NCBI GenBank assembly: GCA_050011895.1
Contig: JBEKIF010000069.1
Location: 1 to 22,551, forward strand
Length of the DNA: 22,551 nt
Source of the DNA: DATBGO01 sp050011895
Lineage (GTDB): Bacteria > Actinomycetota > Actinomycetes > Streptosporangiales > Streptosporangiaceae
Direction of reading: 5' to 3'
Part shown: positions 15,447-22,551 of the stretch, in pieces
Position numbering within the stretch: the first letter of the stretch is position 1
Layout: every line of letters begins with the position of its first letter
Program-made: the position numbers and the translations under genes
The notes under the pieces: generated by a model
Told to the model about the DNA's origin: nothing
Seen by the model: the letters and a program-made list of their open reading frames with translations, nothing else
Databases searched by the model: none

Positions 15447-16625
15447 TCAGAATTCCACGCGGAACTTCGGCGTGAAAGTTGTCGTCGTCGGTCGGATGCC
15501 GGCTATGCGGTCGACCCGGTAGCTCCGAAGTTGCCCGTAGTCATTTACGACGAACAGGATGAGGTTACCGTCTTGCGTGTGCCGCAGCGAGTACGGCTCG
15601 ACGAGTCGCGACCCCCATCGCCCGTTCTCGGCCCGGTAGTCAATTTCGACTTTTAGCCGATTCACCCCGGCGTAGCGGAGAAGCTCAAGGGGGACGCCAC
15701 GTCGCCATGAGGTGATCGCTCTTGGTGCCTGCCAGATGGGGTCAAGGTCGCCGAGTGAAGCCCGTGGCAGCTGGACTATTCGAAGTGTGCCAGCCAGCCA
15801 ACGGAACACGTCATCGAGGGTTGACCAGAAGTCTGCGAATGGGGGCAGCGGCCGCGGCAGCTGATGGCCGAGCATGTTCTCCCACTCGCCTTCGATCTCT
15901 TCGCGAAACGGGGACGATCGAATCGTGTCGACGGTGGGCACGTCGATGCCCGCATAACTGCACTTGCTTGCTAGCGCTGTGCCGACCGCCCGCTTTCTGC
16001 CGATGAGATCGGGATGGCGGTGCATGTGGACGACATCGTAGAGATCTCGAGGTCGGCACCGTTCTGCGAGCGCCCGCAGCTTCTCTGCGAACAGTTCGGT
16101 GAGTGAGTAACAGAGCACGCCCTCCACCGGAAGCGGCGCATCGCTGTACTGGTGGCCGATCGTTCGCAGAACTGGGCGTTCGACGACTATCTCGTCGGTG
16201 GTGATGTCGAGCTTCACTTTGGGCGCCATGTGCTGGGGGTTTGGGCCCCGATAGGCGATCCGTCCTTGCGTGGTGGGGTTACCTCGGCGGTTCCGTCGCC
16301 GCCGGAATGACGTGTCGTCGACGGTCAGTTCAATGCCGGATTCCCCTCGTAGCCAATCGGCGATTTCACCGAACACGGTTCGCAGATCGTCTGGCTCATC
16401 AAGCCCTCCCGGCATGACCGTGAAGTCGAGGTCCTCGGAGAACCGGAAGGTCTCGTAGTAGCATTTGCGAAGGCATGTGCCGCCTTTGAACGCCCATGTG
16501 CGGGCGAGCCTGGGGTGCTGCGCGATTCCCGCCAGCAGCCAGCCGAGGACGTAGTCCTTCTCGATGACCCCGATATCGAGTGTCCACTCGGCGCGCAGTT
16601 GTTCGAGCGCACGTTTTGAGATCAC
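15447..16625 (-). CDS. abiEii: AbiEii-type nucleotidyltransferase toxin with WYL-like C-terminal region
   Basis: 392 residues from GTG 16625, which overlaps the antitoxin stop by four bases (GTGA). It has the AbiEii motifs: KGGT (47-50), SEDLDF (63-68, the paired catalytic aspartates), KVKLD (136-140), and the segment starting YSLTELFAEKLRAL (173-186) and ending RPRDLYDV (191-198). Such toxins transfer nucleotides to RNA targets (for example tRNA by the related MenT) and stall growth, giving abortive phage defence. Beyond the usual domain, residues 316-392 resemble the second half of a WYL domain: KVEIDY, SRLVEPYSLR, then LRSYRVDRIAGI and a final FRVEF. WYL domains bind ligands or nucleic acid in many defence regulators. 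Whether this is a true fusion or a family-typical tail needs comparison. Confidence 0.88.
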   Translation of the reverse strand: MISKRALEQLRAEWTLDIGVIEKDYVLGWLLAGIAQHPRLARTWAFKGGTCLRKCYYETFRFSEDLDFTVMPGGLDEPDDLRTVFGEIADWLRGESGIELTVDDTSFRRRRNRRGNPTTQGRIAYRGPNPQHMAPKVKLDITTDEIVVERPVLRTIGHQYSDAPLPVEGVLCYSLTELFAEKLRALAERCRPRDLYDVVHMHRHPDLIGRKRAVGTALASKCSYAGIDVPTVDTIRSSPFREEIEGEWENMLGHQLPRPLPPFADFWSTLDDVFRWLAGTLRIVQLPRASLGDLDPIWQAPRAITSWRRGVPLELLRYAGVNRLKVEIDYRAENGRWGSRLVEPYSLRHTQDGNLILFVVNDYGQLRSYRVDRIAGIRPTTTTFTPKFRVEF

Positions 16626-17434
16626 GATGGGTCCTGCGGCGTGATAGTGACGTTGACTCGCAGCCCCCACCGCGTCGTCCGGCGACCGCCCTTGGGCCCA
16701 TGGGGATCGAGAGAAGAGATTCCCGCAGAGACTCGCTCCTTGCAGGCATCCACCAGCTGTGGTGCGTCTCGGCCCAATGCTTCGACTATGTAGCCGAGCC
16801 GCTTGAAGACAGCTCGATTCCCCAGGTGGTCCCCGTAGTCGACGAGGGCCGCTGGATCGTGCTCGTCGAGGAAGGTGCCAGTGATCTCTGCCGCATGGCG
16901 GATGCCGCCAGCGAGCTTCGGATCGTCTAGGACGTCGATGACGGTGCGAGCAGGGTCGGCGAAGTTTAGCCGGGTCTCGCCATCCCATTCAGTCCTGATC
17001 CCCCAGCGCATCGTGCCGTGGCCCGTGTGGGCGAGGAGATACTCGTGGTCCAGAAGGCGGACCCGCGACATGCGGACTCGCTTGGTCGTCTTCAGCACCG
17101 TGGTGCGGAATACCTGATCTGTGAGCGCCCAGTGACTGGCTGACGTCCATCCGGTGAAGTAGCAAGGCGACCAGACCGCTGTGGCAACGATCAAGGCGTC
17201 CTCCGACCAAGCGGCGGGATTGGCGGCGTCCACCGGTACCCCGATATATAGGCCTCGCCGGACCCGTCGCACCCAGCCGTCATTGGCCCAGCGTGACAAG
17301 CGTTTCGCTGCTGCATCGGGATCGACCCCGAGCGCTCCTGTGACGTCGTCCAGCGTGACGAACCGCTTGTCCGAAGCGAGCACAGCGGCAAGCTCTGCCC
17401 TACCTCTTCCGGTGATGCCCGCTGATCGAGACAT
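16622..17434 (-). CDS. abiEi: AbiEi-type antitoxin / transcriptional regulator
   Basis: 270 residues from ATG 17434; a TTG at 17455 is possible but lacks a ribosome binding site. The N-terminal 60 residues are a winged helix-turn-helix (ELAAVLASDKRFVTLDDV, then DPDAAAKRLSRWANDGWV and RRGLYIGV), as in AbiEi. The middle segment (ALIVATAVWSPCYFTGWTSA, then LNFADPARTVIDVLDDPK) matches the AbiEi antitoxin domain. In known systems AbiEi represses its own operon by binding inverted repeats and counters the AbiEii toxin without direct protein binding (type IV toxin-antitoxin). The stop codon overlaps the toxin's start, so the two are translationally coupled in the usual antitoxin-first order. An inverted repeat lies just upstream. 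Confidence 0.88.
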   Translation of the reverse strand: MSRSAGITGRGRAELAAVLASDKRFVTLDDVTGALGVDPDAAAKRLSRWANDGWVRRVRRGLYIGVPVDAANPAAWSEDALIVATAVWSPCYFTGWTSASHWALTDQVFRTTVLKTTKRVRMSRVRLLDHEYLLAHTGHGTMRWGIRTEWDGETRLNFADPARTVIDVLDDPKLAGGIRHAAEITGTFLDEHDPAALVDYGDHLGNRAVFKRLGYIVEALGRDAPQLVDACKERVSAGISSLDPHGPKGGRRTTRWGLRVNVTITPQDPS

Positions 17435-17447
17435 CGTATGGCCAGTA

Positions 17448-17463
17448 CCTCTCAAGCTAGAGG
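17448..17463. promoter_or_regulatory. Inverted repeat upstream of abiEi, candidate operator
   Basis: CCTCT and AGAGG are separated by six bases, about 14 bases before the antitoxin's ATG. AbiEi proteins autoregulate through inverted repeats in their promoter. The arms are only 5 bp and one arm could double as a weak ribosome binding site, so this is tentative. Confidence 0.3.
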
Positions 17464-17630
17464 ATGTAACGGATCAACAATATCACTTGGACAGCTTGAG
17501 ACCAGAACCAACCGTAGAGCGAGAGGTGCCGGCCTTGCGTTGTCACTCTGGTAAGGACGCTCGGCCACACCTGCGAACGATTTCGGTTCCTCCCCGTTCA
17601 AGATGGATTACTCCCTTGGTCTGTCACGGA

Positions 17631-18209
17631 TCACAGCGGGCGGCGTCGCACTTCGCCAACAGAGTTAAGGCGGGGCTGGCGCTGGCAGGTTCCTTCGCAC
17701 TGGCTCATGACCTCGGTTAAGCGCCGTATTACGCCGGGGAACCAGCGGTCGTGCCAGTCTGCGGCGTCTCTTGGGGCTGGTCGCTTGGCTAGGTAGGCGA
17801 GGGACCAGAGTTGGTAGAGCCAGGCCAGCTCCCATCTGGCTTCGGGGTGGTTGGGCCAGCATGACCTGATCCGGTCGGCGAGGTAATCGGGGTACTGCCT
17901 GCGCAGCACGGACTCGACCCAGTCGAGAAGTTCTCCGTGCTTTTCGATGCGTTCCTGCTCGGTCATGGTGAGCCAGAACCACGCGCCGGGTGATCTGGCG
18001 TCCTGCTCTGCGAGGAGCACGAGGATCTGCTCGACCTGGGACCGGAGTTGCGCGACATCGTTCAGCACGGTGGCGTGTGTCTGTTGCGTGACGGTGAGCA
18101 CGTCCACTTTGGCGGCGAGGGATTCGACTTCGCGGCGCAACCCGTCGACGCGAACGGCGAGGGCCGCGGTGGATGGAGATCCGTCGCGGCCCTGCGGTGA
18201 GTCGGTCAC
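17631..18209 (-). CDS. DUF4913 domain protein (conjugative plasmid/AICE associated)
   Basis: 192 residues from GTG 18209, overlapping the stop of the upstream reading frame (GTGA) and preceded by GAGGA. Residues about 20-70 form a heptad-like coiled coil (LRREVESLAAKVDVL ... VAQLRSQVEQILVLL). Residues about 75-170 form the DUF4913 domain, recognised by AWFWLTM, LLDWVESVLRRQYPDYL, SCWPNHPEARWELAWLYQLW and WHDRWFPGVIRRL. Such proteins occur next to TraG-like coupling protein genes on actinomycete plasmids and integrative elements; their role is not known. The gene appears intact and belongs with the broken tra gene upstream, not with the abiE pair downstream. Confidence 0.82.
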   Translation of the reverse strand: MTDSPQGRDGSPSTAALAVRVDGLRREVESLAAKVDVLTVTQQTHATVLNDVAQLRSQVEQILVLLAEQDARSPGAWFWLTMTEQERIEKHGELLDWVESVLRRQYPDYLADRIRSCWPNHPEARWELAWLYQLWSLAYLAKRPAPRDAADWHDRWFPGVIRRLTEVMSQCEGTCQRQPRLNSVGEVRRRPL

Positions 18210-18605
18210 CTAAGGTCCTCAGGAGTCGGCGGGTCCCACGGTCGGCGCGGCCGCTGCGGAGGGTCTCCTCCTGCCCCAGGTGGCGTGGGAGGCACGTCCG
18301 GCATAGCCATCCAGCGCGGGAGTGACTGCGGCCGACGATCGGTGCGCCAGGAGGCTGGCTTGTGAGGTTCGGTCGGTCGCAGCTCCTGTTCGCCGGGCGG
18401 CCGTCGTTGCGTGAGGCCGATCCGGCTGGCACGTCGATAGTCTCGCCGCCGCCAGGCCATCCGTAGCCGCACTACGACGGGGGACAGGTTTGCCACGGAC
18501 GACCAGGGCGCGCCATTCGGGCAGGGTGCGCAGCAGTTCTGGTGGCAGCACCCGCATTGGCAGATAGGTAACAGTGCGCGCGCGTCGCCCGTACTCGTCT
18601 CGGGT
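18206..18605 (-). pseudogene. C-terminal fragment of a TraG/TraD-like conjugative coupling protein, frameshifted
   Basis: Reading from about 18605, one frame gives DEYGRRARTVTYLPMR, then VLPPELLRTLPEWRALVVRG. At the run of five G (18479-18483, C on the coding strand) it must shift to continue as SPVVVRLRMAWRRRDYRR and the proline-rich end PRRPWDPPTPEDLR at 18206. Deleting one C joins the two frames. Together they resemble the C-terminal region of TraG/TraD-type coupling ATPases from actinomycete plasmids, where an arginine-rich segment follows LPEWRALV. The ATPase domain is missing. The coupling to the DUF4913 gene supports the identification. Confidence 0.6.
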
Positions 18606-19155
18606 CCGAGCATGCGCCGGCCAGATCGGCGCGCAAGGCCTCGCTGAACCCGTCAACGAAATGCTTGCTTGCCGAGTACGCCGCGGCCGCGGGCATCACC
18701 GTCAGCCCTGCTCCCGAGCCCATGTTGAGCACCCCGCCCCGGCCGCGTTCCACCATGGACGGCACCAGGAGCGCGGTCAGCTGGGCGACGGCGACCACGT
18801 TGGTGTGCAGGACCTGGCGGGTGCGGGTCCAGTCCGCGGCGTCGAACAACGCCTGGCCGCCGAGGCCAGCGTTGTTGATCAGCACATCCACGGCACCGAC
18901 CTGCTCGCGCACCGCGGTCATGCCTCGGTCCACGTCGCGCTCGTCGGACAGGTCGACGGGAACAGCCGCCACCTGCAGCCGGGGGTGCGCCGCCACCAGG
19001 TCGGCCCGCAATCCTTCGAGCAGCCCGGCCCGCCGGGCCACCACGACCAGGGTCCCCGCCCGGGCGGCAAGCTGAGCGGCGAACTGACGGCCGATGCCCG
19101 ACGAAGCACCGGTTATCAGCACAGTGCCGCCATCTAGCGGAGGACGTATTGTCAC
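18472..19155 (-). pseudogene. Short-chain dehydrogenase/reductase, 3' truncated
   Basis: Start GTG 19155 is chosen for the AAGGA about 7-8 bases upstream. The Rossmann NAD(P)-binding motif TGASSGIG (15-22), NNAG (94-97), the serine in NMGSG (147) and the catalytic YSASK (160-164) are all present. Similarity ends after EALRADLAGA (residue 181, base about 18613), where a complete SDR would continue with a VTVVCPGPV-type strand and about 60 more residues. From there the frame runs through the shadow of the tra fragment to a stop at 18472. The enzyme has its active site but lacks its C-terminal substrate-binding part, so it is probably dead. It is divergent from a TetR regulator that may have controlled it. 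Confidence 0.8.
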
Positions 19156-19273
19156 AATGCGGTCCTTCTCGCCTAGCTGAACGTGAGCGAATCCGGCCCG
19201 GGCTGCCTCGGCAGGCACGGGCAACTGGGCCGGCATCCCGGGCCAAGTCTGCTGGCGACCAGGACTGGTGGCA

Positions 19274-19300
19274 AGTGGTCAAAAACTTGACACTGCTCAA
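19274..19300. promoter_or_regulatory. Overlapping inverted repeats between SDR and TetR genes, candidate TetR operator
   Basis: GTCAA (19278-19282) and TTGAC (19287-19291) face each other across four bases. The flanking AGTG and ACT extend the symmetry with one unpaired G. A second dyad, TTGA-6-TCAA (19287-19300), overlaps it. The site lies between divergent genes, where TetR regulators usually bind. TTGACA at 19287 could also act as a -35 box for the regulator, but no good -10 box follows. Confidence 0.45.
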
Positions 19301-19321
19301 ATAAGCCGGCACGCTGCTCAC

Positions 19322-20059
19322 GTGACCAGCCGGCCTTCGCCTTCGGCCCTTCCGAGCCGCCGCGACCGGCGCCGGGAAGAGACGACCACCGACATCAAGG
19401 CAACCGCACGGGCGCAGCTCGCCGCTGGCGGCCCCACCGCGATCTCCCTGCGGGCCATCGCCCGCCAGCTGGGTATGACGCCCTCGGCCGTGCACTACTA
19501 CTTCCCGGGCCGCGAGGCACTGATCGGCGCCCTCACCGTGGACGGATGGGACTCGCTGGCCACGGCCTTGCGAGCCCGCTACGAGCAGGCCCGGCTATTG
19601 CCGGCGCACCAGCGGTGGACCGCCGTGACCCGCGCCCACCGGGCATGGGCCCTTGAGCACCCTTCGGAGTACCTGCTGCTCTATGGTCACACCGGACTTC
19701 GTGTCCCGCCCGGCGCAGACCGCAGCATCCACCAGGCCATGTCGAAGGTCATGGCCGTGCTATTCACGATGATGCGCGACGCCCTCGCAGCCGGTGAGAT
19801 CGACACCGCACAGCTGCGAGCAGCGACGCCAGCGCCCCTTCGCCAGCAACTCGCCAACTGGCGCGAAACCACCGACGAGACGGCCGGCCTTCCCGAGGGC
19901 GCCCTGATCGCCTGCCTGATCGGATACGCCCAGCTCCACGGCGCCATCACCCTGGAGCTAATCGGGCGGATCCCCCCTCAGCTCCAGCCCGCCGCCCTGT
20001 TCGACCTGCAGATGGCCCACATCTCAGGTTCCCTGAACGCTCCGCCGCCTCCCTGGTGA
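19322..20059 (+). CDS. TetR family transcriptional regulator (WHG-type C-terminal domain)
   Basis: 245 residues from GTG 19322; earlier starts give residues unlike the family, but the ribosome binding site at 19322 is weak. Residues about 20-70 form the TetR DNA-binding domain: IKATARAQLAAGGPTAISL, then RAIARQLGMTPSAVHYYFPG with the helix-turn-helix and the conserved YYF. The remainder (TAVTRAHRAWALEHPSEYLLLYG, then GYAQLHGAITLELIG) matches the WHG / TetR_C_33 ligand-binding domain. It probably represses itself and the divergent SDR gene through the inverted repeats in the shared promoter region. The ligand is unknown. The gene is intact although its likely target has been cut. Confidence 0.87.
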   Translation: MTSRPSPSALPSRRDRRREETTTDIKATARAQLAAGGPTAISLRAIARQLGMTPSAVHYYFPGREALIGALTVDGWDSLATALRARYEQARLLPAHQRWTAVTRAHRAWALEHPSEYLLLYGHTGLRVPPGADRSIHQAMSKVMAVLFTMMRDALAAGEIDTAQLRAATPAPLRQQLANWRETTDETAGLPEGALIACLIGYAQLHGAITLELIGRIPPQLQPAALFDLQMAHISGSLNAPPPPW

Positions 20060-20813
20060 CCTTGCAGGCAACCCACCGGCACACCTCGTGGTCGCCAGCC
20101 AGGTCGGAGAATGAACCTTGAATCTGTCTCGTCGGCCGCAACCGGCCGCAACACCAGAGCGGCCGATACGCGGCGACAGCCGGAAGACGGCACCGTGACG
20201 TGCAGAACAGCTTGTTACGTGCGCCGAAGGCAGCCACGGCGACGACCAAGATCGCCGTCCAGATCGGCGGATATCGCACGTCGCTGTTATCCCGTCCGTC
20301 ACAACGCGTGACCGTGGGAGCGCTGCCGCTACATCACCAAGTAACGAGAATCGCTAACACTCGCCAGCTCCCGGACGAGGCACAACATCCCGGCACCTCC
20401 GTATCTGAGTGACAGCATCACTCGGACTAACCAGGTGACCTGCAGAAGCCGAAGCACCTCACAATTCAGTCGTGCACCCTATGAGATCGGTGCCGCGCTG
20501 AACCCTCCACAAGGCCGCCGGGCTGCCGCAAGCACCTGCCGAGAGCTGGCTGCCCGCATCAGGTGGGGCGGGCAGTCGGTCGCCCCGGCTGCCTCGGATA
20601 ACCCTCGGAAGGGTGAGGCGCAGACGTCGCGCGGGCGAGAGCCTGTCAGGGACATGAAACCAGGATCGTGACCATGCCGCGCCCGGTGGCAGCCCCCCTG
20701 CGCTCGGCGATGTCCATCCGGGGCGCAGAGCCTCCTGGCCGCGGGTGAACACGCGCCGTCCCCTGTGTCCCCGGTCACCCTGCATGTGAGCGTCAACCCG
20801 GGAGGAGCCGGCC
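20060..20813. other. Long intergenic region before the GH15 gene
   Basis: About 750 bases in which no frame on either strand gives a recognisable protein. One minus-strand frame (from 20279) begins with a short hydrophobic stretch and then becomes nonsense. The right end holds the GGAGGAG ribosome binding site of the next gene (20801-20807). No RNA gene or strong hairpin was noticed. Confidence 0.4.
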
Positions 20814-22551
20814 ATGGACCGCTACCCCAACATCAGTGATCACGGGCTTATCGGCGACCTGCAGACCGCGGCGCTGGTGAGCACGGACGGGATGGTGGAC
20901 TGGTTCTGCTGTCCCCGGTTCGACTCGCCGAGCGTGTTCGCCTCGCTGCTGGATGCGGACAAGGGCGGGTATTTCCGGATTGCGCCTGACAGCAGCGACT
21001 ATGTGAGCCGGCAGCTCTATTTCCCCGATACCGCGATGCTGATCACCCGGTTCATGACCCCGGACGGGGTGGGTGAGGTGACCGATTTCATGCCCGTCGC
21101 CGGGGGCAGGCCCACTGACCGGCACCGGCTGGTGCGGCTGCTGCGGACTGTCCGCGGTGTCATGCGCTTTGTGGTGGAGGTCAAGCCGCGGTTCGACTAT
21201 GGCCGGGCACCGCACAAGCTGGAGATCTCCGACGATGGTGCCGTCTTCTCCGCGGGCGGCATGGGCCTGACGCTGAACCCGGTGGGCGAGCGGACGGTGC
21301 CGCTGGGTGAGCAGGGGCTCGGCGTGGAGCGCCTTGGAGATGATCTGCGCCTGACCCGGACGTTGCGGGAGGGTGAGACCGCCGGGCTGGTGCTGGAGTC
21401 CATGGGCGGCCAGCCCCGGCGGATCCCCCCGGCCGAGCTGGAGCGGCTGACCGAGGACACCACGCGGTTCTGGCGGGGCTGGGTGGGCCATTCGACCTAC
21501 CTGGGGCGCTGGCGGGAGATGGTGGCACGCTCGGCCGTGACGCTCAAGCTGATGACCTATGCGCCTACCGGGGCGCTGGTGGCCGCGCCCACGGCCGGGC
21601 TGCCCGAGCTGACCGGGGGTGAGCGCAACTGGGACTACCGCTATACCTGGATCAGGGATGCCTCCTTCTCGGTGTACGCGCTGCTCGGGCTCGGCTACGC
21701 CGAGGAAGCCGCCGCGTTCGGGCACTGGCTCAAGGACCGCAGCCTGGAAAGCGCGGGCACGGGCTCCGGGCCGCTGAAGATCATGTACCGGGTCGACGGC
21801 TCCTCCGACCTGACCGAGGAAACGCTGGACCACTTCGAGGGCTGGCGTGCCTCCCGCCCGGTGCGCATCGGCAACGGGGCCTCCGACCAGCTCCAGCTCG
21901 ACATCTACGGGGAGGCGATGGACGCCATGTTCCACGCCGACTCGCGCGGCCTGGGCATAGCGCACCAGGGCTGGACGAGCATTGCCCGGATCATGGACTG
22001 GGTCTGCGACCACTGGGACCAGCCCGAAGAAGGTATCTGGGAAACCCGCGGCGGCCGCAAGGACTTCACCTACGGCCGGTTCCAGTGCTGGGTAGCGCTG
22101 GACCGCGCCATCCGGCTGGCGGGGCGCCGGGGCCGGCCGGGGAACGTCGGCCGCTGGACAGCCGAGCGCGACAAGCTCTACGACCAGGTCATGAGTCATG
22201 GGTGGAACCCGCTAAAGGGTACCTTCACCCAGCACTACGGCTCCGATGTCCTCGACGCCTCCCTGCTGCTCATGCCGCTGATGGGCTTCGTCAGCCCCAC
22301 CGACCCGATGTGGCTGTCCACGCTGGAAGCGATGGATCACGAGCTGGTCTCCGACAGCCTGGTCTACCGGTACAACCCCGGCGCCTCGCCGGACGGGCTG
22401 CGCGGGCATGAGGGCACCTTCTCGCTGTGCACCTTCTGGTACGTGGACGCTCTCGCCCGGTCAGGCCGGCTCACCGACGCGGAGCTGACCTTCGAGAAGA
22501 TGCACACCTACGCCAACCACCTCGGCCTGTACTCCGAAGAGATCGGGCTCA
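20814..22551 (+). CDS. Glycoside hydrolase family 15 (trehalase/glucoamylase-like), 3' end outside window
   Basis: Start ATG 20814 with GGAGGAG 6 bases upstream; 579 codons are visible and the frame is still open at the window end. The N-terminal beta domain begins MDRYPNISDHGLIGDLQTAA, then VDWFCCPRFDSPSVFASLLD, the usual start of bacterial GH15 proteins. The (alpha/alpha)6 catalytic domain has NWDYRYTWIRDASFSVYALL, GIWETRGG with the proposed acid E410, FQCWVALDRAIRL, and near the end LYSEEIGL with the proposed base glutamate (575 or 576). Usual length is about 600, so little is missing. Relatives in mycobacteria and streptomycetes hydrolyse trehalose or maltose-type sugars by inversion. There is no signal peptide, so it is cytoplasmic. 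It appears to be a core gene at the island edge. Confidence 0.92.
   Translation, partial: MDRYPNISDHGLIGDLQTAALVSTDGMVDWFCCPRFDSPSVFASLLDADKGGYFRIAPDSSDYVSRQLYFPDTAMLITRFMTPDGVGEVTDFMPVAGGRPTDRHRLVRLLRTVRGVMRFVVEVKPRFDYGRAPHKLEISDDGAVFSAGGMGLTLNPVGERTVPLGEQGLGVERLGDDLRLTRTLREGETAGLVLESMGGQPRRIPPAELERLTEDTTRFWRGWVGHSTYLGRWREMVARSAVTLKLMTYAPTGALVAAPTAGLPELTGGERNWDYRYTWIRDASFSVYALLGLGYAEEAAAFGHWLKDRSLESAGTGSGPLKIMYRVDGSSDLTEETLDHFEGWRASRPVRIGNGASDQLQLDIYGEAMDAMFHADSRGLGIAHQGWTSIARIMDWVCDHWDQPEEGIWETRGGRKDFTYGRFQCWVALDRAIRLAGRRGRPGNVGRWTAERDKLYDQVMSHGWNPLKGTFTQHYGSDVLDASLLLMPLMGFVSPTDPMWLSTLEAMDHELVSDSLVYRYNPGASPDGLRGHEGTFSLCTFWYVDALARSGRLTDAELTFEKMHTYANHLGLYSEEIGL

Noticed and set aside
19947..20279. 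Minus-strand frame starting with a hydrophobic stretch (AILVVAVAAF), possibly a remnant of an AzlD-like membrane protein
   Set aside because: Only about 20 residues look protein-like, the rest is nonsense and overlaps the TetR gene; no ribosome binding site.
20793..22199. 468-residue minus-strand open frame
   Set aside because: It is the antisense shadow of the GH15 gene on the plus strand, which has clear family motifs and a strong ribosome binding site.
1..22551. CRISPR array or long spaced repeats
   Set aside because: No regularly spaced repeats of 24-40 bases were seen; repeats found are short tandem or paired motifs only.

Overview
The window is high-GC DNA with GTG and TTG starts, GGAGG-type ribosome binding sites and protein families (DUF2254, DUF1707, DUF2637, DUF4913, GH15 trehalase/glucoamylase-like) that point to a filamentous actinomycete, for example a relative of Streptosporangiales, Thermomonosporaceae or Streptomyces. 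The genus cannot be fixed from the sequence alone.

Layout. Positions 1-1787 (+) hold the 3' end of a DUF2254 membrane protein gene, a small membrane protein and a DUF4118 (KdpD-like sensor region) membrane protein. Positions 1843-3119 are an insertion-sequence scar: an intact integrase-type transposase on the minus strand beside two N-terminal transposase fragments in opposite orientations. Positions 3397-6045 contain an ABC-2/DUF3533-like membrane protein gene frameshifted by a perfect 10-bp tandem duplication, a small TTG-start membrane protein and a DUF1707 protein. Position 6241-7131 is an Mrr-type restriction endonuclease.

Positions 7717-11230 (minus) look like part of an actinomycete integrative and conjugative element (AICE): a DUF2637 (Spd-like) spreading protein and two translationally coupled proteins of unknown function. 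To its right, 11694-11739 is the 3' half of a tRNA-Ala(GGC) gene without its 5' half, flanked by pairs of 9-bp direct repeats. This is the expected look of an attachment site. No integrase, replication gene or complete DNA translocase is seen.

Positions 11940-18610 are a second accessory block: an ImmA/IrrE peptidase and a PLP-dependent dehydratase-like gene, head to head and both lacking their 5' ends; a long Mrr-catalytic-domain endonuclease; an AbiEi/AbiEii type IV toxin-antitoxin pair whose toxin carries a WYL-like C-terminal extension; a DUF4913 protein; and the frameshifted tail of a TraG/TraD-like conjugative coupling protein. That tail is joined to an SDR oxidoreductase gene that has lost its 3' end. 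The SDR gene is divergent from a TetR regulator, with an inverted repeat between them. The window ends in a GH15 glycosidase gene.

Overall this is a plastic genomic island of recombined AICE and IS fragments that carries three defence-type loci (two Mrr nucleases and AbiE). No single complete undescribed system is evident. The best leads are the AbiEii-WYL arrangement, the unknown coupled pair inside the AICE segment, and the several gene-breaking junctions.
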